Shown piece by piece: positions 38,801 through 46,037 of a stretch of DNA of 64,000 bases. Made by a program: the position numbers and the translations under genes. The notes below the pieces were generated by a model. It was given only the letters and a program-made list of their open reading frames with translations, did no database searches and was not told the DNA's origin. The DNA is from CBDDKS01 sp965230335 (GTDB taxonomy: Bacteria > Pseudomonadota > Gammaproteobacteria > Enterobacterales > Kangiellaceae), in the NCBI GenBank assembly GCA_965230335.1, contig CBDDKS010000006.1:1-64000 (forward strand), written 5' to 3'. Numbering within the stretch: position 1 is the stretch's first letter; each line of letters opens with the position of its first letter.

Positions 38801-38887
38801 GGGGACTACAACCTAGACCTGGATAGGGAGGTGCCGCCACTAGACTTTGGAATCAAAATCTTAGAGCCTGAGTCAGAAATGGCTTAA
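35885..38887 (+). CDS. tnpA: Tn3-family transposase TnpA
   Basis: 1000 residues, full length. N-terminus SLHETAYPRLRS and the RNase H-like core are typical. Catalytic DDE: Asp691 (AADGTKWD), Asp762 (LHGDTQAQSYPVF) and Glu906 (FGGEGI), close to Tn3 numbering. It acts on the 46-bp terminal repeats and moves the element replicatively. The stop lies 75 bp before the element's right end. Confidence 0.95.
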   Translation: MGSLHETAYPRLRSSVTPKELRQYYTPSADELTLIRMIKKPVLRLGLMLNLKLFQRLGYFVPLSSAPPVLIEHVSKVLDFKRPITRKQLKDYDGSGSRSRQQQTLRSYLGVQVFSAKNQDWLEEIAETAANTKEMLADIINVMLEELIRNHFELPGFTVLKRVARKARNKVNEQCYRSICNNLSVDAKQKINELLAPSDEAYSAWHTLKREPKKPGNKEVRSYLQHVNWLQTLGETLPAIDIPVVKYRQFALEARALDAPEMARLKSNKRYALAVILIRQQHSKALDDVAHLYIKMLRSMEASAQAALHKYILEHQRQTDALIAKFREVLVAYDQDSRQSQKLAALKTVIGDHSGDWIDRCEQHIAYAGNNYYPFMLSGYRQKRALLFNCLEILDLYSSSNDTSSASMLVLLKKLRGSRVDTLPEELINTWMPEPFEHKWLTEKWRKLILTTSGDNNTVIFHRKYLELWLLLHIKQELGSGDLYIPFSDEFDDYREQFVDDQTLDDELEEYSEQVEMPLTDSHAFVTELKKQLIERSKEVDERFPANTHALIKDSRLSIKPIRAQQPKAELEQLDALLTERLPEVSIIDTLTDTEKWLGLHKLFGPLSGNESRIDEPQKRFITTLFCYGCNLGPVQTAKSIKNMSRKQIAWLNLRHATEDRLDKAIEQVVNAYNKFDLPKYWGSGRHVAADGTKWDLYEQNLLTEYHIRYGGYGGIGYYHVSDTYIALFSHFIPCGVYEAVYILDGLMKNQSDIQPDTLHGDTQAQSYPVFGLSHLLGINLMPRIRNIHDLSLFRPDDRYRYINIDDLFSGSIDFKLIERHLRDMLRVVISIKKGKITASTILRRLGTYSRKNKLYQAFKELGKAVRTLFLLRYIDEIELRKTIQSATNKSEEFNGFVKWLFFGGEGIIAENVRHEQRKIVKYNQLVANMVILYNVEKMTHVLKELSEEGVDISKELLNGLSPYRNSNINRFGDYNLDLDREVPPLDFGIKILEPESEMA

Positions 38888-38916
38888 CAATGGAAATTTA
38901 TCAATAATAACAGCCA

Positions 38917-38962
38917 GTTAACCTACATTTGGAGAATTTTTCCAGGATGACGGCCGACCCTC
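38917..38962 (-). repeat. Tn3-family terminal inverted repeat, right
   Basis: Inverted copy of 26710-26755, two mismatches in 46 bp, both near the inner end. Confidence 0.92.
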
Positions 38963-38967
38963 AATTA
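38963..38967. repeat. Target-site duplication AATTA, right copy
   Basis: Matches 26705-26709. Removing the transposon and one copy restores a continuous left terminal repeat of the IS1202-like element. Confidence 0.85.
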
Positions 38968-39033
38968 GAAATGTCTCTTTTTAGATAATCTTGTTTTATA
39001 CAAAAACAAGTAAAAACTAAAGAGAGATATCTA

Positions 39034-40344
39034 GTGGCGCTATATATCATGAGTGAAAAAGAGTTAATTCGTTTAGACGTTATAAAACAGTTAAATAACA
39101 AGCTACTAAACCGCCAACAGGCTTCTGAGTTATTAAATTTAAGTATTCGTCAAATTCAACGATTGTTGAATGCCTATCGATTAGAAGGCGTTGCTGGATT
39201 ACAGTCAAAAAAGCGAGGAAAAGTAAGTAATCGTCGCTACGCGGATTCCTTTCGTGAATACGTTATTCACATTGTCCAATCTAATTATGTTGATTTTGGT
39301 CCGACACTAGCCTTAGAAAAACTTAAAGAGTTACACCATATTCACTTGTCAGTTACAACACTTAGAAACTGGATGATAGAGGCTGAGCTTTGGTCTACAA
39401 GGAAACAGGCAAAAAAGCAGGTATATCAGCCACGTAATCGTCGCGAGTGTTTTGGTGAGCTCATTCAAATTGATGGTTCACAGCATTACTGGTTTGAAGA
39501 GCGCGGACCAAAGTGTACGTTACTGGTCTTTATAGATGATGCAACCAGCACTCTGCTTGAATTAAGATTTTGTCCAAGCGAATCCACATTTGATTATTTT
39601 TATTCAACCAAGCGCTATTTAGAGCGTTATGGCAAGCCTGTTGCTTTTTATTCAGATAAACATGGTGTATTCAGAGTCAATGCCAAGGGTGCAACAACAG
39701 GCACTGGCATGACACAGTTTGGTCGGGCTTTACATGAATTAAATATCGATATTATTTGTGCCAATACACCTCAAGCCAAAGGTCGTGTTGAGCGGGCTAA
39801 TCGTACGCTGCAAGACAGGTTGGTAAAAGAGCTTCGATTACATAACATCAATAATATTGAAGAAGGCAATCTATTTTTAGAATCGTTTCGACAAGATTAC
39901 AACAATCGGTTTGCCAAACCTGCGATAAATAACAAGGATGTTCATCGGCCATTTTCTGAGCATGATAACTTAAAAGATTGTTTCAGTTGGCAAGAAGAGC
40001 GTACTGTATCAAATAGTTTAACTGTCCAATATGACCGTATCGTCTATTTGCTTGAAGCTAATGATGTCACCTGCGAACTCAGACGGAAGAAAGTAACTAT
40101 TCTTGATTATCCTGATGGCTCTATTGATATCCGGTATCAAGGTTTATCACTCCCCTATTCTACTTTTGATAAAGTTCGGCAAGTAAAACAGGCAGAAATT
40201 GTATCTAATAAACGCATTGGTGCTGCTTTAAGTTTGATTAAAGAAAATCAACATTTAACAGCAACAAAAAGAAGTCAAAGTGCCCCTAGAAGACAGGGGC
40301 AGAGACAAAAAAATAAAAATGTATGTAAACTAGACTTGACCTAA
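39034..40344 (+). CDS. ISNCY/IS1202-type DDE transposase
   Basis: 436 residues. An N-terminal helix-turn-helix (ASELLNLSIRQIQRLLNAYR) is followed by an RNase H-like DDE core: IQIDGSQHYWFEERGP (first Asp), AFYSDKHGVFR (second Asp) and KGRVERANRTLQDRLVKELR (Glu). These blocks are typical of transposases filed under ISNCY, including the IS1202 group. Start GTG 39034 has an AAGAGAG site; an ATG 15 bp later is also possible. It should act on the terminal repeats at 26671 and 42800. It is intact, but its left end is split by the Tn3 element. Confidence 0.88.
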   Translation: MALYIMSEKELIRLDVIKQLNNKLLNRQQASELLNLSIRQIQRLLNAYRLEGVAGLQSKKRGKVSNRRYADSFREYVIHIVQSNYVDFGPTLALEKLKELHHIHLSVTTLRNWMIEAELWSTRKQAKKQVYQPRNRRECFGELIQIDGSQHYWFEERGPKCTLLVFIDDATSTLLELRFCPSESTFDYFYSTKRYLERYGKPVAFYSDKHGVFRVNAKGATTGTGMTQFGRALHELNIDIICANTPQAKGRVERANRTLQDRLVKELRLHNINNIEEGNLFLESFRQDYNNRFAKPAINNKDVHRPFSEHDNLKDCFSWQEERTVSNSLTVQYDRIVYLLEANDVTCELRRKKVTILDYPDGSIDIRYQGLSLPYSTFDKVRQVKQAEIVSNKRIGAALSLIKENQHLTATKRSQSAPRRQGQRQKNKNVCKLDLT

Positions 40345-40508
40345 AAGACATCATCTTCAAAATCGATAACTGTTTCATCAAGTCTGAGCTAGTACAAGTT
40401 GAAAGAATTAAATCTCATGAGATGATTAATTTGGTATTACTTGAATATATCTCTCAACATTCACATTGAATGATAGATAGAGATGAAAGTTTTTGTTAGC
40501 TTTGCCCC

Positions 40509-40543
40509 GTGATTTTTTTGTGGCAAAGTTGTAAAAAAATCAC
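40509..40543. terminator. Hairpin after the IS transposase gene
   Basis: GTGATTTTTTT (40509-40519) and AAAAAAATCAC (40533-40543) form a perfect 11-bp AT-rich stem with a 13-nt loop. It separates the transposase from the passenger lipoprotein gene. Confidence 0.4.
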
Positions 40544-40602
40544 TTATATTAATAAGTGTCTTATTATATGAGATGCTTCAAGCTCTTAAACAGGAGAAGA
40601 AA

Positions 40603-41451
40603 ATGAACATTAATAAAAAAAGTATTCTGGGTACAGTAATTCTGTCAGCAACGTTATTTGTTGGATGTAGTAGTGATAGTGATAATTCAATTCTGGAAGG
40701 ACGGTTTATCGATAGTCCTGTGCAAGGTCTTACCTATGTTTCTGGAAGCGTTGAAGGCACAACAGATGAAAACGGTACTTTTACTTATGAGGCTGGTCAA
40801 ATGGTGAGCTTTTTCATAGGTGACATTGAACTAGGTACTACCGAGGGCGCTGCCGTATTGACACCTGTTGAACTAGTGCCTTCTGCAACTGATGAAACTC
40901 ATCCAACTGTTACCAATATCATTCGTGTATTACAGACGTTAGATGATGATGGTGACACCAGTAATGGGATTGTCATTAGCGAATCTGTTACTCTTGAAGC
41001 AACAAATATTGATATTGATTTTACTTTATCTATTAGCAATTTTGAAAATGACAGTAATTTACAAGCAATACTTTCTGATTTAACAGAATTAACCAGTGCA
41101 GGTGCACGCCCTCTTGTCTCTGTATCAGAGGCACAAACACATTTCAATCAAGCACTGATTGATTTACTCGTTGGTGAATATAGTGGTACATTTACGGGAG
41201 GAGATAGTGGAACATTCAGTTTTACCGCGAATAACAATGGTACGATTAATGGCACTGGTTTTTCTAATACTGATAATGAGTCGTTCAGTTTTACTGGAAG
41301 CTTCACTAGTGATGGCACAGGTGCTGCATTCGGAACTGTTGAAGGTGGAGCAACTTTTGAACTAATGATTTCTCGTGATGGAACAATTACGGGTAATTGG
41401 GAAAGTGACCTTTTTGATATTTCAGGAACAATTTCTGGTGGTAGAAACTAG
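40603..41451 (+). CDS. Predicted lipoprotein, passenger of the IS1202-like element
   Basis: 282 residues from ATG 40603 (AGGAGA upstream). Signal ending LSATLFVGC gives Cys19 as the lipid anchor. The region about 30-75 (VQGLTYVSGSVEG, then TDENGTFTYEAGQ and FFIGDIELG) is a common domain of bacterial surface lipoproteins. The C-terminal half repeats Gly/Thr/Ser-rich beta strands (GTFSFTANNNGTINGTG), likely a beta barrel or solenoid. Function unknown. It lies inside the mobile element, downstream of the transposase, and so may be cargo. Confidence 0.7.
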   Translation: MNINKKSILGTVILSATLFVGCSSDSDNSILEGRFIDSPVQGLTYVSGSVEGTTDENGTFTYEAGQMVSFFIGDIELGTTEGAAVLTPVELVPSATDETHPTVTNIIRVLQTLDDDGDTSNGIVISESVTLEATNIDIDFTLSISNFENDSNLQAILSDLTELTSAGARPLVSVSEAQTHFNQALIDLLVGEYSGTFTGGDSGTFSFTANNNGTINGTGFSNTDNESFSFTGSFTSDGTGAAFGTVEGGATFELMISRDGTITGNWESDLFDISGTISGGRN

Positions 41452-41842
41452 TCAACTATTTCCCTCGACTACAGCTTTGTATCTTACTATAGCCTGGTCG
41501 AGGGTAAATGCTCTGATTTAATTGAATGCGATATTTCGATTTACGATCGATATTATTACCAATTTCCGATTCTTTAGAATAAGCCCCATATGTTTTTGCA
41601 GTGAGTTTGGGGTGTAGTTCAAGCCCTTTTGATTGATAAATAATGACATAATATTTTTTGAGATCAAAAAATTATTGAATTTTTTTTTTGCTCTATGTAC
41701 CATTACGATCAATTAAATTAAATATTTTAAAAGAACATTTAATTGATTTCGTTATATTCTATTTCTATAATTTTGCATATGGTTAATATAATATAACGTG
41801 CTTTTAAATTCGTGAATTATTTCAATCCAGATGGGGGATTAT
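41452..41842. other. Intergenic stretch without a supported gene
   Basis: AT-rich. CCCTCGAC (41462-41469) and GTCGAGGG (41497-41504) form an 8-bp stem with a 27-nt loop just after the lipoprotein gene, possibly its terminator. Nothing else is recognisable apart from likely promoter sequence near the 3' side. Confidence 0.4.
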
Positions 41843-42586
41843 ATGAAAAAAGTATTAATAGTATTCTTAACTGTTTTAGTTCCATCTTTGACTTCGTGTG
41901 TAAGTATTGCAGAAGATGGAAGTCTTGTGTTCAAAAGACCACAGCATAAGTTGTTTTCTCAAAAAAAACATATTGTGTCAGAATGTGTTAATGGAAAGCA
42001 GACAACAAAAATTTATATAGAAAATCCTGGATTTGAAAACGACATTACAGGATCGCCTCATTATTGGAAATATGGAATTAGCAAAGGCTGGGGTATAGAA
42101 TCAGATCCAACCTATTTACAAGATCCACAAAAAGGAGCTGGTGTATTTAACATAAAGCACCACAAAGTTATAACTTTTAATACAGAAAATACGGGAGATA
42201 ACGTTGGTTTCTTGCACAGAGGAACTGTACGAATTAAACAGACTTTGGATTATGCATTAAAGCCTAATGCTATATATCAGTTAAATGCATTAATTGGGAG
42301 AAGAGTAGATATACCATTTGGTAGTTATCGATTAGCTCTTTACGCAGGAAATGAACTATTAGTTAAAACTGATTCTCCAGTTCCAGTTGAAGGTGAATTC
42401 GTCAACGTGCAATTAATAGCAAAAACGACAAAAAAAACCATGTCAATTGGCAGGCCTATTAAAATAGAGCTAATTAATACAAGCACTACCTCTAAAAATC
42501 ATTACAAAAAAACACAGGTTGTAACGGATAATTTTGAATTGTATGAAGAAGTGCCTTGTTCGCCAGATCCTGTTAAAATAAAGTAG
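41843..42586 (+). CDS. Predicted lipoprotein with HpiC1-like beta-sandwich, passenger of the IS1202-like element
   Basis: 247 residues from ATG 41843, which follows GGGGGA (an ATG 12 bp upstream overlaps that site). Lipobox near LVPSLTSC, Cys19. From about 60 the sequence resembles the HpiC1/PEP-CTERM-linked sandwich: IENPGFEND, then GVFNIKHH, a YALKPNAIYQLNALIGRR segment and SYRLALYAGNELL. Such folds bind carbohydrate or are of unknown role. It is the last gene before the right terminal repeat. Confidence 0.65.
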   Translation: MKKVLIVFLTVLVPSLTSCVSIAEDGSLVFKRPQHKLFSQKKHIVSECVNGKQTTKIYIENPGFENDITGSPHYWKYGISKGWGIESDPTYLQDPQKGAGVFNIKHHKVITFNTENTGDNVGFLHRGTVRIKQTLDYALKPNAIYQLNALIGRRVDIPFGSYRLALYAGNELLVKTDSPVPVEGEFVNVQLIAKTTKKTMSIGRPIKIELINTSTTSKNHYKKTQVVTDNFELYEEVPCSPDPVKIK

Positions 42587-42743
42587 TCCAATAGATTAAA
42601 CCAAAAGCAAATTAAAAATCTTTAGAAACCTCCTACAAGATTTCAGCAATGATTTTTGGGGAGGTAGTCCTTCTAAGTTATTGATTTAAGTCTTTCAAAG
42701 TCAATTTTCATAAAACTGTCATCCATTAAACCCATAAATAATT

Positions 42744-42800
42744 TAAAAAGAGACACTTCTAAAAAACTAAAAGTAGTGACATTTCTATTTAACTTTAACA
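42744..42800 (-). repeat. Right terminal inverted repeat of the IS1202-like element
   Basis: Inverted match to 26671-26709 joined to 38968-38983 (about 44 of 55 aligned positions). Innermost 12 bp TAAAAAGAGACA pair exactly with TGTCTCTTTTTA at 38972-38983. Confidence 0.75.
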
Positions 42801-42849
42801 ATATTAGCACAATTCAGCAGGGCCATGTTTTACAAAACTCTATATGAAA

Positions 42850-44058
42850 TCAAGCATTCTCTCTCCATGCAGGAAATGGATCCTCTAATGTCAGCCAGTA
42901 ATCTTTGCCTCGTAATAGTTCTTCTTCACTCAATAAGCAGTCATCCAATGCTTGAGTAATGCCTTCCTGATCCAGTCCCTGACCAATAAAAACTAATTCC
43001 TGTCGCATATCACCAAAAGGTTCCACCCATTGTTTTTGAATATGTGCAAGGTAATCTTTATCCGTGGGCCAACTTTCTTTGGGAACAGCTTTCCAGAACA
43101 TACCGGCAAAACCGTATCGAGCAACACCTCCTGCTTGACTCCATTGACCAGCAAATTCTGGACGCGAGGCTAACCAGAAATAACCTTTAGAACGGATCAG
43201 CTTGCCAAACTCTTGGCTTCCATGTAGAAATTGATAAAACTTTTCTGGATGGAAAGGACGCCTTGCCACATAACTGAAACTGCCAATTCCGTACTCTTCT
43301 GTTTCGGGAACATGTTCACCACGCATTTCTTTAAGCCAACCAGGTGCTTGTTGTGCTCGTTCGAAATTAAATAAACCTGTATTCAAAACATCATCGATAT
43401 TGACTTGTCCATGAGTGATAGGAATGATACGAGCTTCCGTATTCAATGTTTTCAATATAGCCGTCAGACGTTCAACATCAGTCGTCTCAACCAGGTCAGT
43501 CTTACTGATAAGAATAACATCAGCAAACTCCACTTGATCAACCAGCAAATCTGAAACACTGCGCTCATCTTCTTCACCTAGAGATTCATCTGTCTCTCGT
43601 AAATATTGTGCCTTATCATAATTCTCCAGGAAATTGACAGCATCAACGACCGTTACCATCGTATCCAAGTCAGCAATATCAGACAGTGAAACATCATTTT
43701 CATCGGCAAAAGTAAAAGTTTCTGCCACAGGCAATGGTTCGGAAATACCTGTAGACTCAATCACCAGATAATCAAAACGTTTAGCTTGCGCAAGCTTAGT
43801 GACTTCTTCCAGAAGATCTTCCCGTAATGTGCAGCAAATACATCCATTACTCATTTCAACAAGTTTCTCATCACTACGGTTTAGAGAAACTTCACTTTGA
43901 ACAATGGCCGAATCAATGTTGATCTCACTCATATCATTGACGATGACAGCCACTTTCTTACCCTGTCGGTTATTCAGAATATGACTCAGTACCGTTGTTT
44001 TACCCGCTCCGAGAAAGCCGGAAAGTACAGTGACCGGGAGTTTACTTGTATGCTCCAT
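42850..44058 (-). CDS. zigA: ZigA/COG0523-family zinc-related GTPase
   Basis: 402 residues. Walker A GFLGAGKTT (14-22), metal motif CICC (Cys73, Cys75, Cys76) and ESTGISEP identify a COG0523 G3E GTPase. Length and the C-terminal domain with FWLASRPEFAGQWSQAGG match the ZigA group, Zur-controlled metallochaperones that load zinc under scarcity. A 30-bp perfect palindrome 50 bp upstream fits this. The product would act opposite to the nearby czc efflux genes. Confidence 0.88.
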   Translation of the reverse strand: MEHTSKLPVTVLSGFLGAGKTTVLSHILNNRQGKKVAVIVNDMSEINIDSAIVQSEVSLNRSDEKLVEMSNGCICCTLREDLLEEVTKLAQAKRFDYLVIESTGISEPLPVAETFTFADENDVSLSDIADLDTMVTVVDAVNFLENYDKAQYLRETDESLGEEDERSVSDLLVDQVEFADVILISKTDLVETTDVERLTAILKTLNTEARIIPITHGQVNIDDVLNTGLFNFERAQQAPGWLKEMRGEHVPETEEYGIGSFSYVARRPFHPEKFYQFLHGSQEFGKLIRSKGYFWLASRPEFAGQWSQAGGVARYGFAGMFWKAVPKESWPTDKDYLAHIQKQWVEPFGDMRQELVFIGQGLDQEGITQALDDCLLSEEELLRGKDYWLTLEDPFPAWRENA

Positions 44059-44107
44059 GAATACCTCTCAATTAAATTCAATTTAAAGACATGTGATTCA
44101 ATATAAC

Positions 44108-44137
44108 TTAAATGATATGTTATAACATATCATTTAA
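44108..44137. promoter_or_regulatory. 30-bp perfect palindrome, candidate Zur operator
   Basis: Half-site TTAAATGATATGTTA followed by its exact inverse. The core ATGTTATAACAT resembles gammaproteobacterial Zur boxes (AT-rich TGTTATA/TATAACA arms). Position 50-79 bp upstream of the ZigA-like start suits repression by Zur in zinc-replete cells. Confidence 0.65.
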
Positions 44138-44265
44138 AAAATGCAAAAATTTTACCTTCATTTTTTAAGAACACAAATACAAAAGTTGTTGTTCTTGATT
44201 ATTCTTATTGCAATATGGGTTGCTAATTTCAGGTTATTGTTTAATTTGTTTTTTTAAAGTTATAG

Positions 44266-45030
44266 TTAACATAAATAACGTGAAACCCATTCACTGATAA
44301 CATTGGCAACATACTCTGCATCTTCTTTACGTGTCAGTAAATGATCGGCGTTATCCAAGGAAATAAAACTTTTGGGATGCTTGGCTGCCTGATAAATTTT
44401 AGCAGCTTCATCAATTAAAACTGTGGCATCTTGCGGTGAATGAAAAACCAACAAAGCTCTTTTTAGGCGCGCAATTTTTTGAGTAAGTGATTGTGACTCA
44501 ATATCTTCAAGAAATTGCTTTGTAATCACAAAAGGTCTTCCGGCGAGCTTTACCTCTACCTCACCCTGTTTGATAATATCATCAATATGACAGGAAAATT
44601 GTTTTTGTACATGCTCAGGATCAGATGGTGCACCTATGGTCACAACGGCTTTACACTCTGGAATCTGTTCTGCTGCTGCCAATACGGCTGCACCACCAAG
44701 ACTGTGCCCTATTAATAATGAAGGCGCCAAATACTCTTCTCGTAAATGATTGGCGGCAGCCACCAGATCTTGAACATCTGTTGAAAAATTAGAGTTTGCA
44801 AAGTCACCGTCACTATTACCCAATCCGGTAAAATCAAAACGCAACACAGCCATATTTTTTTCAACTAATGCGCGTGCAATACGTGAAGCGGAAGAAATAT
44901 CTTTGCCACAGGTGAAACAATGTGCAATCAAAACAAAGCCTTTGGGTTCACCTGCTGGCATTTCCAATAATGCTGCCAGTTCAATACTTTGTTGATTGAC
45001 AAATGTAAACTTTTTTCTTTCTCGCTTCAT
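44266..45030 (-). CDS. Alpha/beta serine hydrolase
   Basis: 254 residues from ATG 45030 (a GTG nine bases upstream is in frame). Oxyanion segment IAHCFTCGKD, nucleophile elbow GHSLGG, acid in HSPQDATV and base in NADHLL give a complete triad. It resembles hydrolases often found fused or next to OsmC proteins; the substrate is unknown. It is co-directional with the nitrilase and decarboxylase, 51 bp downstream of the nitrilase, so the three may form an operon. Confidence 0.82.
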   Translation of the reverse strand: MKRERKKFTFVNQQSIELAALLEMPAGEPKGFVLIAHCFTCGKDISSASRIARALVEKNMAVLRFDFTGLGNSDGDFANSNFSTDVQDLVAAANHLREEYLAPSLLIGHSLGGAAVLAAAEQIPECKAVVTIGAPSDPEHVQKQFSCHIDDIIKQGEVEVKLAGRPFVITKQFLEDIESQSLTQKIARLKRALLVFHSPQDATVLIDEAAKIYQAAKHPKSFISLDNADHLLTRKEDAEYVANVISEWVSRYLC

Positions 45031-45080
45031 GATACTCACTCATAGATAGTGATTAATTAACTGATGTACTTTATAAGTCT

Positions 45081-46037
45081 TTATTCGTCAATCATTTTAA
45101 CAACGGACTGTCTTGTTCGATTCACTTTTAAATGAGTCACATCCGGTCGAGAATAATGCCCTACTGCATCAAAGTTTTGCCTTTCTTCCAGTACTCGTTG
45201 ATAATCAATATTGCTCACAATTAATTTTTCTTCACCAACAACAGGTGCAACAACCCATTCACCATTAGGGGCGGCGATACAAGAACCGCCATTGGCTAAA
45301 ATAGCCGGTGCATTTTTAACAATTTTATCTAAGTGTGGAGTGTCATCGGGAAAATCTTCTATGCGCATAAAACCACTGGCTGAAACCACAAATGAACGTG
45401 ATTCTTTTGCAATAAATGCCGTGATATCTTTTGTATTACGTTCTGAACCTGGCCATACAGCAATATGCACATTTTCACCCTGTCCATAAAGTGCTGTGCG
45501 AGCCAAAGGCATCCAGTTTTCCCAACAGTTCAAACCTCCCACATGAAACTGCTTAAGAGGATGAACTCGTAATCCATGTCCATCACCTGGTGACCAGGTC
45601 AAGCGTTCTTCATATGTTGGTTGCAACTTTCGATGAACTGATTGAATCTCTCCATATTCATTAATGTAAACCAGAGAGCAATATAAGCTGTGTCCACCCC
45701 GATTTTCTGCCCTTTCAATCAGTCCCAGATAAATTGCCAACTGATGTTGTTTGGCTAACAGACAAACTTCTTGCAAATCACCCTTTTCTATTTGAATTGC
45801 GTTACGCATATAATGTGCGTGAATGGCTTTTTGTTGAGGTGATTCAAATTCTGAACCATGAGTTAACGATAACCAAAAAGGATAGCCTGGTAATAATCCT
45901 TCACCAAATACCAATAATTCACAACCCTGGTTACCAGCATCGTTAATGTACGATGAAATTTTTTCAAGGGTTAAGGTTTTATTCAACCATACAGGGGCTA
46001 TTTGTGCGATACCAATGTTTAAAGTTTCATTGTTCAT
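45081..46037 (-). CDS. Nitrilase superfamily hydrolase
   Basis: 318 residues from ATG 46037. Catalytic Glu46 (FGEGLLPGYPFW), Lys137 (HRKLQPTYEE) and Cys171 (GLNCWENWMP) match true nitrilases (branch 1), which turn nitriles into acids and ammonia. The ATG overlaps the end of the upstream decarboxylase gene by 11 bp, so the two are translationally coupled. A two-step use of an amino-acid-derived compound is conceivable but unproven. Confidence 0.88.
   Translation of the reverse strand: MNNETLNIGIAQIAPVWLNKTLTLEKISSYINDAGNQGCELLVFGEGLLPGYPFWLSLTHGSEFESPQQKAIHAHYMRNAIQIEKGDLQEVCLLAKQHQLAIYLGLIERAENRGGHSLYCSLVYINEYGEIQSVHRKLQPTYEERLTWSPGDGHGLRVHPLKQFHVGGLNCWENWMPLARTALYGQGENVHIAVWPGSERNTKDITAFIAKESRSFVVSASGFMRIEDFPDDTPHLDKIVKNAPAILANGGSCIAAPNGEWVVAPVVGEEKLIVSNIDYQRVLEERQNFDAVGHYSRPDVTHLKVNRTRQSVVKMIDE

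Larger units (their letters stand above)
26710..38962 (+). mobile_element. 12.25-kb Tn3-family transposon carrying czc metal efflux genes
   Basis: Terminal inverted repeats of 46 bp (26710-26755 and 38917-38962) agree at 44 of 46 positions, the outer 35 exactly, starting GAGGGTCGGCCGTC. AATTA is duplicated at both ends. Contents in order: small ORF, KfrA/TnpT-like gene, czcA, czcB, czcC, frameshifted czcI-like gene, cadR-like regulator, tyrosine recombinase, tnpA. The cargo is visibly richer in GC than the flanking DNA, which fits acquisition from elsewhere. It sits inside the left terminal repeat of the IS1202-like element. Confidence 0.93.
26671..42800 (+). mobile_element. ISNCY/IS1202-like transposon next to dif, interrupted by a Tn3-family element
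   Basis: Left end begins TGTAGAAGTT at 26671, right end finishes AACTTTAACA at 42800. The left terminal repeat (26671-26709 continued at 38968-38983) and the right one (42744-42800, inverted) match at about 44 of 55 positions with one 2-bp gap, including an exact 12-bp block TGTCTCTTTTTA. Without the nested Tn3 element and its 5-bp duplication it is about 3.87 kb and holds a transposase gene (39034) and two predicted lipoprotein genes. Flanking 5-mers differ (ATTAA left, ATATT right), so no exact target duplication is seen. From memory, IS1202-family elements insert 5 bp from the XerC arm of dif/pdif sites, exactly as here. Confidence 0.75.

Noticed and set aside
42801..42807. Target duplication for the IS1202-like element
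   Set aside because: Left flank ATTAA and right flank ATATT do not match; ATTAG two bases further is close but would move the element end without other support.
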